Below are positions 37,701 through 49,737 of a DNA stretch of 64,000 bases, piece by piece. Position 1 is the stretch's first letter, and each line of letters begins with the position of its first letter. The notes beneath the pieces were generated by a model. The model was not told the DNA's origin and did not search any database. It saw only the letters and a program-made list of their open reading frames with translations. The translations under genes were made by a program, and so were the position numbers. Source of the stretch: Tetrahymena elliotti 4EA (lineage: Eukaryota; Ciliophora; Oligohymenophorea; Hymenostomatida; Tetrahymenidae); assembly GCA_000231825.2 (NCBI GenBank), contig JH720294.1, positions 257,158 through 321,157 on the forward strand, written 5' to 3'.

Positions 37701-38133
37701 CTCAAAAAATTTAATAAATAAAACTTTAATATCACCTGAGAAATTCCAGAAATAATAGGTCTAAAACAATAGAGTAAGATCTATCTCTTAGTCGATGAAT
37801 ATAGGGCATAATGATATAAGTTGTAGCAAGCTGGCTGAATCAATTAATCTAAACACAGGTGCAAAAAGTCGCTAGCAAATTTAAAACTACAGACTATAAA
37901 TGATAGATCATAACAGAAAGCAAAAGATTTAAACTTACGATTTCCCCAACCTCTTGTAAAATTAAGCTGTCTCAAATTACTTTAATTAGAGTTTTTATCC
38001 ATCTTATTTACCAAACAATCCATCTATTTACTTTCAAAACTATACAGCTAGTAAACCAGCTAAAGGTAGTAGTAGTAATATACCAATAAATGCTCTATTT
38101 GAAAACAGAAGCTTTACCTATTTATAAGATTGA
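34771..38133 (+). CDS. Soluble tandem cyclic-nucleotide-binding-domain protein A
   Basis: About 887 residues; exons 34771-35362, 35578-36006, 36491-38133, in phase. No transmembrane helices. CNBD-1 (~60-250) begins HFVPQNSFLFHHEQDSDNFYIILKGKCQVL. A Gln-rich coiled-coil-like insert of about 90 residues follows, then the cassette GDYFGESAFSGMPKRNGS, which keeps the FGE Glu and has a nearby Arg. CNBD-2 (~270-400) has VFSQNQKSDGFIYIVQKGEFEV and GEIFGIEDI, but no clear phosphate-binding Arg. The C-terminal ~480 residues are low-complexity, Ser/Gln/Lys-rich. Introns interrupt both cassettes at the same place and phase (after G of xxxG, phase 1), as in the channels and in the neighbouring paralog. 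Possible roles: cAMP/cGMP-sensing scaffold or regulatory subunit; no kinase domain is present. Nucleotide binding is best supported for CNBD-1. Confidence 0.82.
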
Positions 38134-39163
38134 ATTCGTTCTTAAATTAAAAAAAATCTAATTAAAAATTAATTTTACTACATTACTTAGTTATATTATA
38201 TATATTTATTATTTTTACTTTGTATTACTTTACTATTATTCTTCTATTCCAATTTTAAATATGTAATATTTAGATAATTTATCTAAATCATTCTAAATAA
38301 ATTTCGAGATTTTAATTTACTATCTTTTTTTGTTCAAAATCATTAAGGGTAAAATAAATTATTAATTACATTTTCATAAACATTATTTCAAATCTTCAAA
38401 TATTTCTGTAATATATTATTTAAACTCAAAGATTTTTCTATTAAGCTCAAAAATAGAGAGTAAAATTTTTTAGCTGATTTTTATATTAATATTTAAAAAA
38501 TTTTTAATATTCTTTGATAGATCACATAATGTCTTTTTATCTAATCATAAAAATAAATTTTAATTTTCTTGAAATGATAATAAAAAAATAAGTATTTACT
38601 ATCATTCATCTTTTTATTTTAAAAAAAATGATATAATTTCAAAACACAACTTAATTAAAAAGCAAATTCAACCCATACTGAAATTCATGATTTTAGATTA
38701 TGTTTCTTAAACATTTTTTAACATTTTAGGTTAATTTTTGGGATTGGAAAATTATAGCTCTAAAGAGTTAAAAAATAATTTAAAAGTAAAAATGCATCAA
38801 AGCCTAAAATTTAATGTATCTTTACTTTTTACTTAATACTAAAAGAATTCTTTCTAAAAAATTCAACTTTAAATCAATTTAATAAAATTTTTACATTTTA
38901 AAATTTTTTTCATTTGGATTTAAAATTAGAATTATTTCTAAAAATAGCATGTAAGTAAATACTGTGTTAATTTTTCATAATATTAAGGTATCTTATTTAG
39001 AGAAAAGAGTGTGGAAAAATTTATTTAATTTATTCATGGATATAAAAAAATATTATAATCAAATTTGTTATGAAATAAATAGTAAAGTAAGGAATTTCAA
39101 AAGTATATTTATAACTCACATAAATAAGACTAATTAAATAGAAAATAATTAATAAGTCTATCA
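38134..39163. other. Intergenic spacer between the two soluble CNBD genes
   Basis: AT-rich; nothing recognised beyond poly-A/T runs. Confidence 0.6.
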
Positions 39164-42100
39164 ATGAGTAACTTGATTAATTTCTTTAAAAAAAGCTAAA
39201 GCGAATGGAGCCAAAAGGATAAGGTATAGATAAGAAACTATTTAAAGTAATTAAAGTAGTTTAATTTAAATTATGATGGCGAACTTAAAGAGTAGAAGAT
39301 ATACAAATGCATATCTGAGCTGGAGTATCAGCACTATTTAAAGGATGAATTTGTTTTTCATTCTTATGAATATTGTGATTATATTTATATTTTACTTGAT
39401 GGTACTGTTAGCCAGTTAGTCAATAAGAGCGAATTAGAAATTGAAAGTGAAAAAGGTATCTTAATGTAAATTTAGTAACTGGAATAGCTACTTTAGCGAA
39501 AATAGTAAAATGGCTAATAGGGTTCTGATAAAGCTGAGTTATATTTGGAAAGAATTAATAATCTCAACTAGCAATTAGAAGAAGATAATAGATTCAATTT
39601 ATCAAGACGCATAAAACAAATATTTACAAAATCTTCACTTGCCTACTGCCAGAATGAGTCTTACTACTTTGACAGCCATTTCAATCAAATATGCTTGTTT
39701 AAAGAGTAGAATCTTATAAATTCAGGTAAAATTTTAATTAGGCAAGTAGTTATCTTTAAATTTGTTATTTTTTAGAATAATATCTAATAATTGTGATATA
39801 ATAAATTAAAAATTTTGTTTCTTAAATTAACCATTCATTTAGTTATTGATTAATCAATCAATCTATTTTTTTGCTTACTTAAAATTTACATAGGGTTTAT
39901 TACTATTTATAATTAATTTACATGATTATTTTAAAAATATCATTTCTCTTTTTCAAAGATTTACTTTTCACTTAAATTTATTACTCCTTTTTAGATGGTT
40001 ATTATAACTAATTTCATCATTGATTTGAGTGGGTGTTTTGTACTTTAATTTAATTTTATTATAAATTAATATTGATGATTAATTTTTGAGAGTCTTTAAA
40101 ATTTACTTTTTCCTTATAATCTTTATATTTTAATTATTTTTTGATTACTTTACTTACTAACTTATCCTTATAAAATTATAATTAGGGAATTTAATAGGAG
40201 AATATGTTTAAGAAGAATTAAGAAATTAATCAATATTAACGAACTCAGAGTGCCATTTTTTAAAATTAAAAGCAAGTTCATATTAAAGAATTTTTAAAAA
40301 TGAAATCATTTAACAGCAAAAAGTTCAGGAATTTTTAAACAAATTAGGGTTGAAAAAAATTGAATAGAGTGATATTGAATAGATAAGCTATAATATAGAT
40401 AGAATAAAGGTAAAGAAGGATTAATTTATCTTTAAATAAGGAGATAAAGCAAAAAAAATAATTTTCCTTGTTTAGAAAGGCTCATTTGAACTAAATTTTT
40501 TTTTGAATAAATCAATAATTGAAGAATCACCTCCCTCTGAATTTGGTAATACGATAGAAAATTATCCTGAAAATTCAAAAAGTATTTAAAGAAAAAACTC
40601 TATACAATAATACAATTAGAATGGCATGAGCTTATTTAAAGTCAACAAATAAAACTAAAACTTGTCAGAATATAAATTATTCCATGTAGGAGAAGGTATT
40701 AAATTCAGAAAATAAATCTAATAATTATTTTAATAGATAATACAACAAAAATAAAATACTTTAAATTAATCTAAAATAAAATAAATGAATAGGTGAGATC
40801 TTTGGGTGTGAAGAGTTTTCATGTAACTTCAGAAATTTCTCTGTAATAAGCAAAGAAAATAAAGGACTGATTTATAAAATAAAAATAAAACATCTTAAAG
40901 AATTGCAGGATAAAAGAATTATTGAAAAAATATACAATTATGGATAAAGCAGAATCGAAAGAATAAATAGAAGAATCCTAGAGCTTTACACTTTTGAATA
41001 AAAATAGCAATCACCTTTAAAATAGCTTAACAAATACTACTCCTCTAGCTCTCCATCACCTTCTAATAAGTATTTCTTAGCAAATAACATCATTGAACAA
41101 CAGTAAAAATCTCCTAGAAGCAGTATAAATTTATAATTTTATTAATCTTTACTTTTAATAGTTTATCTCAGTTTGGATTTTTTATTTATTTTTCTCTTCT
41201 TAGATTTTATTGAAATTATACCTTCAGCCAAAACAAATTTACTTTAGATAGTACCACATAAATATAATTATTTTAACTTTATATTAAAATATTAGATGCT
41301 CAAACAGATACCACATTATTAATAAGCTAAGTTACAGAAAATTATGAAGATGACAATGAAAATATTGAACCTGGATCTAATAAGATGAAAAGCATTTAAT
41401 TGATTAGATCACATAGATTTTAGAAATAAACTAAAAAAACAATAACTCCCATTTCTACAAATACAAATATTAATTATTCCAGCAGAAGAGCATTATCTAT
41501 GATGGACTCAAGTTTACTAAAAATGTCAAACCAATTCTGCATGAGTCCTTTCAATTAAAAAAATTTAGATTGCAACTCAAGTGCTTTCTAGACTTCCACA
41601 AATTTCAATAGTGCTAAGTCCTCTAAAAAGAAACTATTAATGATTGGAAACTAAAACTAATTTAAAAATTAACAATTTTCAGATTTTGTCTAATTGCAAT
41701 AACTTTAAGAAAGATAAGATATTTCTAATTGTTAACAATAAGAATAAAATATTTCAGCATCTTAAATAATCTTTTCTTCCTAACCAACATCTCCAATTAA
41801 TAAATCTAAGAGTATTGAAAAAAAATTAAGCGACTTAAAAAAATAAAATAGCTAGCTTAAAAATGTTATGAATCCTCATTAATTCTTTCATAAAAGTAAA
41901 TCTTTCCTTTAAACTCAAAATCAAATCAAGATTTAGAGACAACAAAGTCAATGTAAACAAACTTTACCTTAACTAGGAGTAAATAACTCTTAAAACTCAA
42001 CTGAATAAAAAGCATCTTAACTAGATAGTATAGTGTCAAATAACTTGACCTCCAGTATTTAAGATAACAAGCTATAATAGTCTATTTTTTATTCTAAAAT

Positions 42101-43172
42101 GCTTAAATCAAGATTAATGAACTTTTTAAGTAATCAGTCTTCATAATAAAAGAAAAAATCAGCTTAATAAGAAAATTAAAATTCCTAACAAAAAATGATT
42201 AAATAGCAGCAGCTCTCACTAAATAGACTTAAATAAAAAAACTTTAACAACTTTTCATATTTAAAATTATCTGAACTGAATAAACAGAAGAAACAAATGA
42301 ATTAGTAAAAAGCGCCTTGCTCATTTAGCTCTTTGCATGAAGATAATAGTAATAATATAAGTTCAAATAATATTTTTTAGGAGGCTAATACCATGAAAGA
42401 TCTAGGTCACTCATTCACTGCAAATAATTCACCTAAATAAAAAACAATTAGTAATAAAGGGATTGTGTACTATTAATTTTAATATTAATAACCTCTGATA
42501 AAATAAAGAGCAAACTCCATAAATGCTTACAAATTATAAAAAGAAAGTAGAATTTTGTTGAATAATTCACCTTAAAAGAATCTAAGCAAAAAAAGTACAG
42601 ACTAAAGTTAAATTAATTCTAAATAATCAGATGTACTTTAAATAAATAAAAATAACTTAATTTCTTATTAAGATACTGATGAAAAATTAAAATAAACTTA
42701 ATTATCATTTAATAACTTCTTATCAGATGCTACAATAAATGAAAGTTCCAAAACTTAAATCTTAAATTCAACAAATTATAATTTTTTTGAGCCACAAACT
42801 TTAAATTTAATTAACAATATGAAGGATTAAGATAAACCACTTCTCCACCTAGAATTCAAACAAAACAGGAATGCTTATTAACCCAAGTATAAGACCTAAA
42901 ATAACTTTTATATAGGAAAAAATTTTAATAATACATCTTTAAATCAAAATAACATAAAATAAAAATAAATAAATACCTTGTAATAGCAACAAATGCAATA
43001 TCTTGAAATATCTCCAATAAAAATCAGAAACACTTTCAGAGCTAATTTTTCATAAGAATAAGATAAAAATGATTTTCAAAAGACTAGCACAGATCCAGGA
43101 AAAAGAAGTAAAATTAAAATGAAATTGATGTCTCAAACAAATGATTAAAACATCTAGCCTAACTCAAATTGA
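39164..43172 (+). CDS. Soluble tandem cyclic-nucleotide-binding-domain protein B
   Basis: About 1092 residues; exons 39164-39725, 40186-40695, 40793-41122, 41296-43172, all in phase. Paralog of the gene at 34771: same order, same intron positions, similar N-terminal module (EFVFHSYEYCDYIYILLDGTV). It has a Gln/Glu-rich coiled-coil insert, a diverged first cassette (GNLIGEYVQEEL), and a second module with FIFKQGDKAKKIIFLVQKGSFEL and GEIFGCEEFSCNF. Neither cassette has an obvious phosphate-binding Arg, so cyclic-nucleotide binding is doubtful. The last exon encodes ~620 residues of very Gln/Asn/Ser/Lys-rich sequence with heavy use of TAA/TAG as Gln. No membrane helix. Co-oriented with the channel array; likely arose from the same local expansion of CNBD genes. 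Confidence 0.8.
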
Positions 43173-44237
43173 ATTAAATCTATGAAAAACTATACTCAAA
43201 TAAAAATTCAATTAACAAAGTCAATCAAATTTTTAAACAAAAATTTAATAAAATTAATTTATTTTAATTTGATCAAGAAATTGAAAAATAACTAAAAATA
43301 TTTATTTTACTTTAAATTATGTCAAAATTTGTTTGCTTAAAAGTTAAAATACTCTCTTTAATTAGATTCTTTATCTTTTAAAAAATCCTTCTTCAGATAT
43401 TTAGAGATGGAATTATGAATAATACATACTTCAATTAATATTCTTAATTTTTTTAAAATAAGTAAAATTTAAATATCGCTTTTATTATCCTTTCTTTTAA
43501 GAGAAAAATAGAATCTTAATAAATTAATCTTTTTTGTTAGAATACAGATTTTTAAATTAGAAAAAAGAATTTTTCCATTTTCAAAAATAATTATTAAAAA
43601 ATTAGTATTTCTATGAAATAAATTTATTGAAATTAAAAATATTTTTTAAGTAAAAATAATTATTATATTAGGACTAAAGTCTATATGCTACTTAATTTTA
43701 TAATTTGGAAATAAAAAAATCTTTATGTTTAAATACAATCATCAGTAATTATTTAAAGTTTTTAAGGGAATTAATTGAAAAGAAAAATAGAATCTTTTTG
43801 TTTTTCTTCAAGACATTAGAGAAAGTTAAGAAATTATCCTAATGTAAATATTAATAATGTTTTTTTATAGATTATAAATAAAGTATTTAAAAGCAATATC
43901 AATGAATTGTTTAGGTAAGCTCACAAACTAATATATAAAACATTAATACACATGATATTTGTTAAGGCATATTTAAAAATCACCCTGAATTGATTGATTT
44001 GTAAAATTAAATATTCTAGCATTAGTAATATTTAGAAAGATTGTGTCAAAATATATAATTGTTAGTTGTATTTCTTTTGTTCTGAATTATATAGGTTTCA
44101 TAATTCTAGAAGAATAGAAAAGATATCTGACTCCAATTTATCAGAATTGCTACTCTCCACTTTTGATTTATTTTTAACAAAAAATTAAAAAATAGTTAAT
44201 TAAGTAGATAAAGTAAATTTGAAAATTCAACTAAATC
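43173..44237. other. Intergenic spacer
   Basis: AT-rich, no gene supported. The ATG at 43903 followed by a GTAAGC donor could be a tiny 5' exon of the next gene, but the in-frame ATG at 44238 suffices. Confidence 0.45.
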
Positions 44238-46200
44238 ATGGATATTCTACACTCTAATTTAAAAAGCAAGTTTTAAAATGTAATTTGTAATCACTGCAAT
44301 GGCTTGTTAAGTGTATGCCTAGACATTTTCTGCAAATCTTAAAGAATATTTTGCAGCACTTGCTAAGAATAAAAATAAGAAATAGAAGTAGAAGGTAATA
44401 ATCAACCTTAGGGATTATTCTAACCTTATGTAGGATAGGATTCACATAAAAAGCATGAATAGCAGGTCTTTTGCATAGCTAAATTATTAGATATGTAGAG
44501 ATAAGAGAAAATCAAATTTTAATCACATCTATTTGATGAATCTCCTTTAATGTAAGAGTAAAAGCAAGTATACTTAGACTTAATGAAAGACTTAGATGAT
44601 TTTGAGAAATAAGTTTCTCATGAATTAAAGTTGGTTAGATCAAATATTAATGAAAAGTACAATTTGATTAGCTCTTCATTTGATTAATATGTTTAAATCG
44701 ATATTGGCCAATTATAAAATATTTTGCAAAAGTATAGAGAAGAATATAATTTAGCTTTTGAGTAAAAGGTTAGTGATTATGTTAAAAATTTAATGCACCC
44801 AATCCATTTGAACTTTGCATTATTGAAAAGCAATTTAGATAATGTAAAAGAGACAGCATTAAATCACATTAAGGCCATAGCAAATCAAGTAAAGCTTTAG
44901 AATAAGATAGATGTTGTGGAATTGTTGGATGAAAAATGGAATAGTTCTATACATGATATAACTCAATACAAGAACTGTTTTGTCTTATGTGGTGAAGTAC
45001 TTAGATTATATACACCTAGCCATAATCAAAAGCTCCAAAAATCTTTTGATTTCAATATTAGTGATACAATTCGCTGCGTTTAAGTTAGCAGAGATGGATC
45101 TATTTTAGCAGCTGGTGGTAATGGAAAATTAATTCTATTTAACACAGAAAATATGAAAATAATTTTCAACTAAGTCAATAGTGCTTCTTCTGTCTAATAT
45201 TATTCTGTTGATATATCTCCTGATAATAAATACTTTGCTTTTAGTGTCAAAAATAAAAAGACCAGCAACCAGGTATTTATATTTGATATATCTAATATTC
45301 ACACAGATCCCAAGTTCAAATAAGTTTTCGTTGATCACAATAGCTTGATTTTAAGTACCAAATTTTCAAATGATGGAAAATATTTGGTTTCTTCTGGATG
45401 CGATTACAAAATAATCATATATGCCAAAGATGACGAAACAAATGGTAAATTTAATTGATGTCTTTTGAAATTTTTTTGAAAAATTATTTTTATTTAAAGA
45501 ATTTAAAAAGGTTTAAGTATTGAGAGATAATGATGACATTGTTAATGAAATATGTTTTAGTTAGGATTCAAAGACTCTAGTGAGTGTTTCGAGTGATGGA
45601 AAGTGTTTCATATACTCTAGAAAATGTGATGAGGTTAAAGTAGAAGAAGATGAGGGAATTTTAAAAACACTTTAGATTCAAAAAGATTTAGAAAGATTGA
45701 ATTAAGTGAAATACTCAGGCTCAATTCAAGAAGAAGAATAATAATATGCTTAATCTGAATCAGCAAATAAAGAAGGCTTTTTTATGAATTAAATACATTC
45801 AAATCCATTTTTGGCATAATCTTTGTTGGAAGATACAAATTATATAAAGTATAAACTTGAAGAAAACAAAGTTTAAAAAGAATAAGCTATAAAGAAATCT
45901 AAGGATGAAAATGTTGTCTATGAAAACTTTGAAGATATATTTGAACTAAAGGGATGCTTCTAAATAATTGGAAAGAAATCCATAGGTAGTGTTGATATCA
46001 ACAAATCAGGAAACTTTATGGCTCTCAGCACAGGAGAAGATGTTCTTTTGTATGATATTTCTTCAAAGAGTAATCCTAGCCTCCTCAACTGTATTACCAC
46101 TCAATCAGTAGCTGTTATTAACAAAGTTAAATTTTCATATTATGAAAACTCAATCTATACTTGCGACTAAGCAGGAAACTTGTTTAGCTTTAAATTTTGA
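44238..46200 (+). CDS. Zinc-finger, coiled-coil and WD-repeat protein
   Basis: About 635 residues; exons 44238-45444 and 45500-46200 (55-bp intron, in phase), TGA end. ATG at 44238 precedes a cysteine cluster: CNHCNGLLSVCLDIFCKSQ then FCSTC (residues ~17-42) and a HKKHE patch, an atypical B-box/RING-like zinc site. Residues ~90-250 are helical and charged, probably a coiled coil. From ~270 there are WD-type beta-propeller blades: IRCVQVSRDGSILAAGGNGK, YYSVDISPDNKYFAFSV, LSTKFSNDGKYLVSSGCDYK, NEICFSQDSKTLVSVSSDGK, and a last blade near the C-terminus. An acidic, Gln-rich insert separates the last blades. This TRIM-like layout (zinc site, coiled coil, propeller) is common in ciliate proteins. 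The function is unknown; an adaptor or ubiquitin-ligase-like role is only inference. Confidence 0.8.
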
Positions 46201-46658
46201 AATAGTATTTTACTAACATCATCATATATATAAATTAGTCTAATAATAAACTGTTTTCAAATAAATTTATTTTTTTTTGCAGAGTATTCTTCAAATAATT
46301 GTAGAATTTAGTTTTAATAAATTTTTAAAAATAAAATATTATTAATTATTATAAAATTTTTTTTATTGGAAAATTAAATTATTAAATATTTTTTATTAAT
46401 TCATTAAATATATTCAATTCATTTAAAAAAATTTTGTCTAATTTTTAAAATACCCTTTTTAAAAAACTAAATTTACAAATCGCTTTCAAGAACAAAATTT
46501 TTAATGAGTATTGACTGCTCACATGTGCATTTCATACTAAACATATAATTTAATTTATTTTTCAAATTATAATTGTTAGATTTTAAATAGTATTTCATCA
46601 AACACCTCTTACTTAAGTGTTCAATTCAAGAAGAAAAATTTGATAACTGGAGTTAAAT
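46201..46658. other. Intergenic spacer upstream of transposase relic
   Basis: AT-rich; no terminal inverted repeat of the downstream transposase relic could be recognised by eye. Confidence 0.45.
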
Positions 46659-47017
46659 TTTTATGAAAAGATATCTACCATTTAATAGTCTCAATATTTG
46701 GTATAATAGGGTATGGTAGACGAAAGAAGCTCGTTTAATATTAAGATACTTTAAATTCAGAGAAGTACCTATAGCTAATAGAAGAATTAATATTAAATGA
46801 GTAACAAGTGCTTGATAGTTCTAAAATTCTTATGTATGACAGTGCTAAATGTCATACCTCTGAGTAAATATTAAATTATCTTTCTTAATGGGCATTATAG
46901 TACTAAAGGTTGTCCAGTAAAATCGCCTGACTTCAACCCTATTGAAAATGTTTGGGACCTAATAAAGGATTAAGTTTGGAAAGGGAACTCTATATAATCA
47001 TTAAATAACTAAGAGGA
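46659..47017 (+). pseudogene. Relic of a Tc1-family DDE transposase
   Basis: A decayed C-terminal part of a Tc1/mariner-superfamily transposase. One frame (about 46665-46930) has FGIIGYGRRKKLV, TLNSEKYLQLIEE and MYDSAKCHTSEQ, the second catalytic Asp being at 46838. A second frame takes over near 46885 with GCPVKSPDFNPIENVWDLIK, the signature around the third acidic residue (Glu of IEN, so Tc1-type DDE). The change of frame and in-frame TGAs at both ends show that it is not functional. The N-terminal DNA-binding half and the terminal repeats were not found. Evidence is direct motif recognition. Confidence 0.8.
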
Positions 47018-47478
47018 TTGATTGTTTAAATAATGAGCGAGTTCTAAATACTATAAAAAATAACTATTAAGCATGCAAAAACAAATGATCTAAGTTATCT
47101 AAAAACAAGGTGATACAATTGTTGAAAATAAATTTTATTAATAATTTTTATTTATGATAAAAAATAAAAAGTCTGAAATTAAAATTCTAATTAAATTTTT
47201 AGTATCATTGATACAAATATAATTTATTTTATTAGCTATACTAAAACTTTATTTAATTTATTCATTTATTATTCTTAACATTAATACCCAATCTCTTTTA
47301 GTGTTTCACATTCTTAGTTGATAACTTTATGTAACACAGTATAGAATATATTGAATAAAGATAAGTAATAAGCAAAATTAATATCTGATTAACTAAATTC
47401 AATTTAATAATTAAACTCATTTCAAGGTATTTCAGTCTTTAGTGTGAAATTTAAATTAATGAAGTGATATTAAATCCA

Positions 47479-48780
47479 ATGGAACAACTGATTTGTAGTA
47501 ATCACTCATAGGTTAATAAGAAATAGTACTTAAATACATTCTGCAAATGATGTTACCAAATTACTTCACATTATTCTCAAATAAACAAGTATAAACTATA
47601 TCTCTTTGTTTAAAATAATATCATCATAGAATCTCTATCACTTTAAAAAGAACCATATCATCTCTATTAAGAAGAATTGTACTCAGATGACCCAGAAAAA
47701 TTAATCACTACAGCAATTTCATACTTAAATTTTGAAGTACAGCAATAAATAGAAAAAATCATCAAATCTAACCCAACTATTAATTAATAACTCAAGGTTA
47801 AAAAATAAATATTCCCTTATGGATGAAGCCTATTCAAAAAATACTTGATACTTAATAGAAGTAATCATCATTAGATCATTCGACTATATCTATAAATAAT
47901 AATTATTACTTAGACTTATTAACAGTTATCCCAAGGTCAGTCAGCTAAATTACACTTTTTAATGAGAATATTAAAATGAATTTCATTCAACTTTACAAAT
48001 ACATAGATTTAGAAAAATAAATTAATTTGGAACAATAAAGTAAAATGATGAATTAATAGATGGGATCTAATTAATTTAGACAAAAATTCAAGCTACTACC
48101 TGATCTACCCACCTAATCTAAAGATAAATCTTAATTAAATAAAGACTACTCTTAAGATATTTGTTTTGTTTCAGCATACATATTCAGAAGGGAGTTCAAT
48201 TTTTGAAGTGATATATCTATCTATCCAGTGGTTTGATATATTTGAAAAAATTATCTAAGATTATTTACAAGTTCCAAGAAAATGAAAGTATTCATCTTCT
48301 TAGGTAATTAGAAATAACTGAATGAGGCCTAAGTAGAAGTCAACATTAACACTTTTTTATGCAATATCCTAAATAGCCTATTCATTACCATTTTTGAATG
48401 CTGTGAAAACTAAGAAAGTAATACCCTGATTTACTTATTGACTTTATTGATGATTACCTCCATTTAGATGATTAATTTAACAGATAAGCTGCATGGACTA
48501 AATTAGCTTAATATGAATTATCTAAAACAACTGAAAGCTAAGTGAGAGAATTTTTAACTATTATTTAAAAATTAATATTAGCAGGAGGATTAAAAGCCAA
48601 AGATATATCAAAATCATTTTTAAACACACAACAAAAAAAATATTTCATTTAGTAATAACCTTCTTTAGAGTTTGTGAACAGTTTTGTATTATACTCATTC
48701 ATTTTTTGCTATCTTTGCTATTTAATGGACAACTAGTTGCTCTAGACTAGAGAGTAATTGCTTAGGATATGATTAGAGTT
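47479..48780 (+). pseudogene. Broken gene, possibly former B-box/kelch-like protein
   Basis: Protein-like segments in at least three successive frames. The ATG at 47479 starts a stretch with ICSNHSQ...YLNTFC, an in-frame TGA, then CYQITSHYSQINKYKLY and a further ~90 residues (EEQLYSDDPEKL-like composition). The next frame, ~47817-48210, includes LLTVIPRSVSQITLFNEN and FKLLPDLPTQS. A third, ~48406-48780, includes PDLLIDFIDDYLHLDDQFNR and QVREFLTIIQKLILAGG. No splice arrangement that I tried joins these without TGA. The N-terminal Cys/His pattern and the later segment recall B-box plus kelch proteins, but this is tentative. Lies just downstream of the transposase relic. Confidence 0.45.
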
Positions 48781-49737
48781 AACATCCAATTTTATTGTGT
48801 AATTATGAATGAAGAAGCTTAAGCAAAGCTTATATGTATGTAGCTACATTTAGGTTTGGTACAAAGACCACATTTCAGTCTATGATTTGACCCTTAAAAA
48901 GGTTATATTATTTCAAATTTTTTTTTGAAAATTTTTGATTAAGGAAAGATTTTTATCTCAATAGAAATAAAATCATTTCTCAATTAGAATAAAAAAATTT
49001 TTTTTTAAAAAGTTGGATTATAAAATTTGCAAAATCTTTATCAATTTTGAAATTAAAATAATGAATCCCTAATAATTATTGGAATACCTCTATTCCTTAA
49101 AAATAAAAACTAAAAATATAAAAAACTTTGAAAAATTTAAATTTTTTCTAAGTGTTTAAAAATTTTCTATAAGGGGTTAATTAATCAATTTAATACACTC
49201 TAACTACTCATTAATTAAGGATACAATCCTACCACTTAGGAAAGCAGTTATTTTGAGGGTCATAATAGAAAATTTCTTTATTTGTTCAATTTGAGATCTT
49301 AATTATTGATCAAAAAAACCTAAAATATTTATTTTCACACTTTACAATACCTATCAATTTATTATTTTAAATTACATACTAATCTTCTCAAAACTAAATT
49401 TTATGAGAAATTACTAATTTTCAAAGAAGGAATATTTTTTTGTTTTGTATTATACTAAAAATTCAAACATTTTTTAACTTCTTTAAATCCTAAAAGTAAT
49501 ATGTCTAAATATGATGGACAAGATCTTCATTAATGAGAATTTGTGGTTATAAATGAATATGAGTAAATTGTAACAAAAAAATGAAGTATTTTGATTAGAT
49601 TAATTAAATTGATAATTAAGTTGATATGTCAAATATAAAAGATATAGGTTAGATAGAAGAAAGAATAATAAATCAGATGGTATTAAAATTAACTAATTTT
49701 TATATTTTAAATAGAATATTCGTTTGTAAATTTGAAG
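48781..49737. other. Intergenic spacer
   Basis: AT-rich. Short frames such as one from the ATG at 49501 close quickly at TGA. Nothing supported. Confidence 0.5.
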
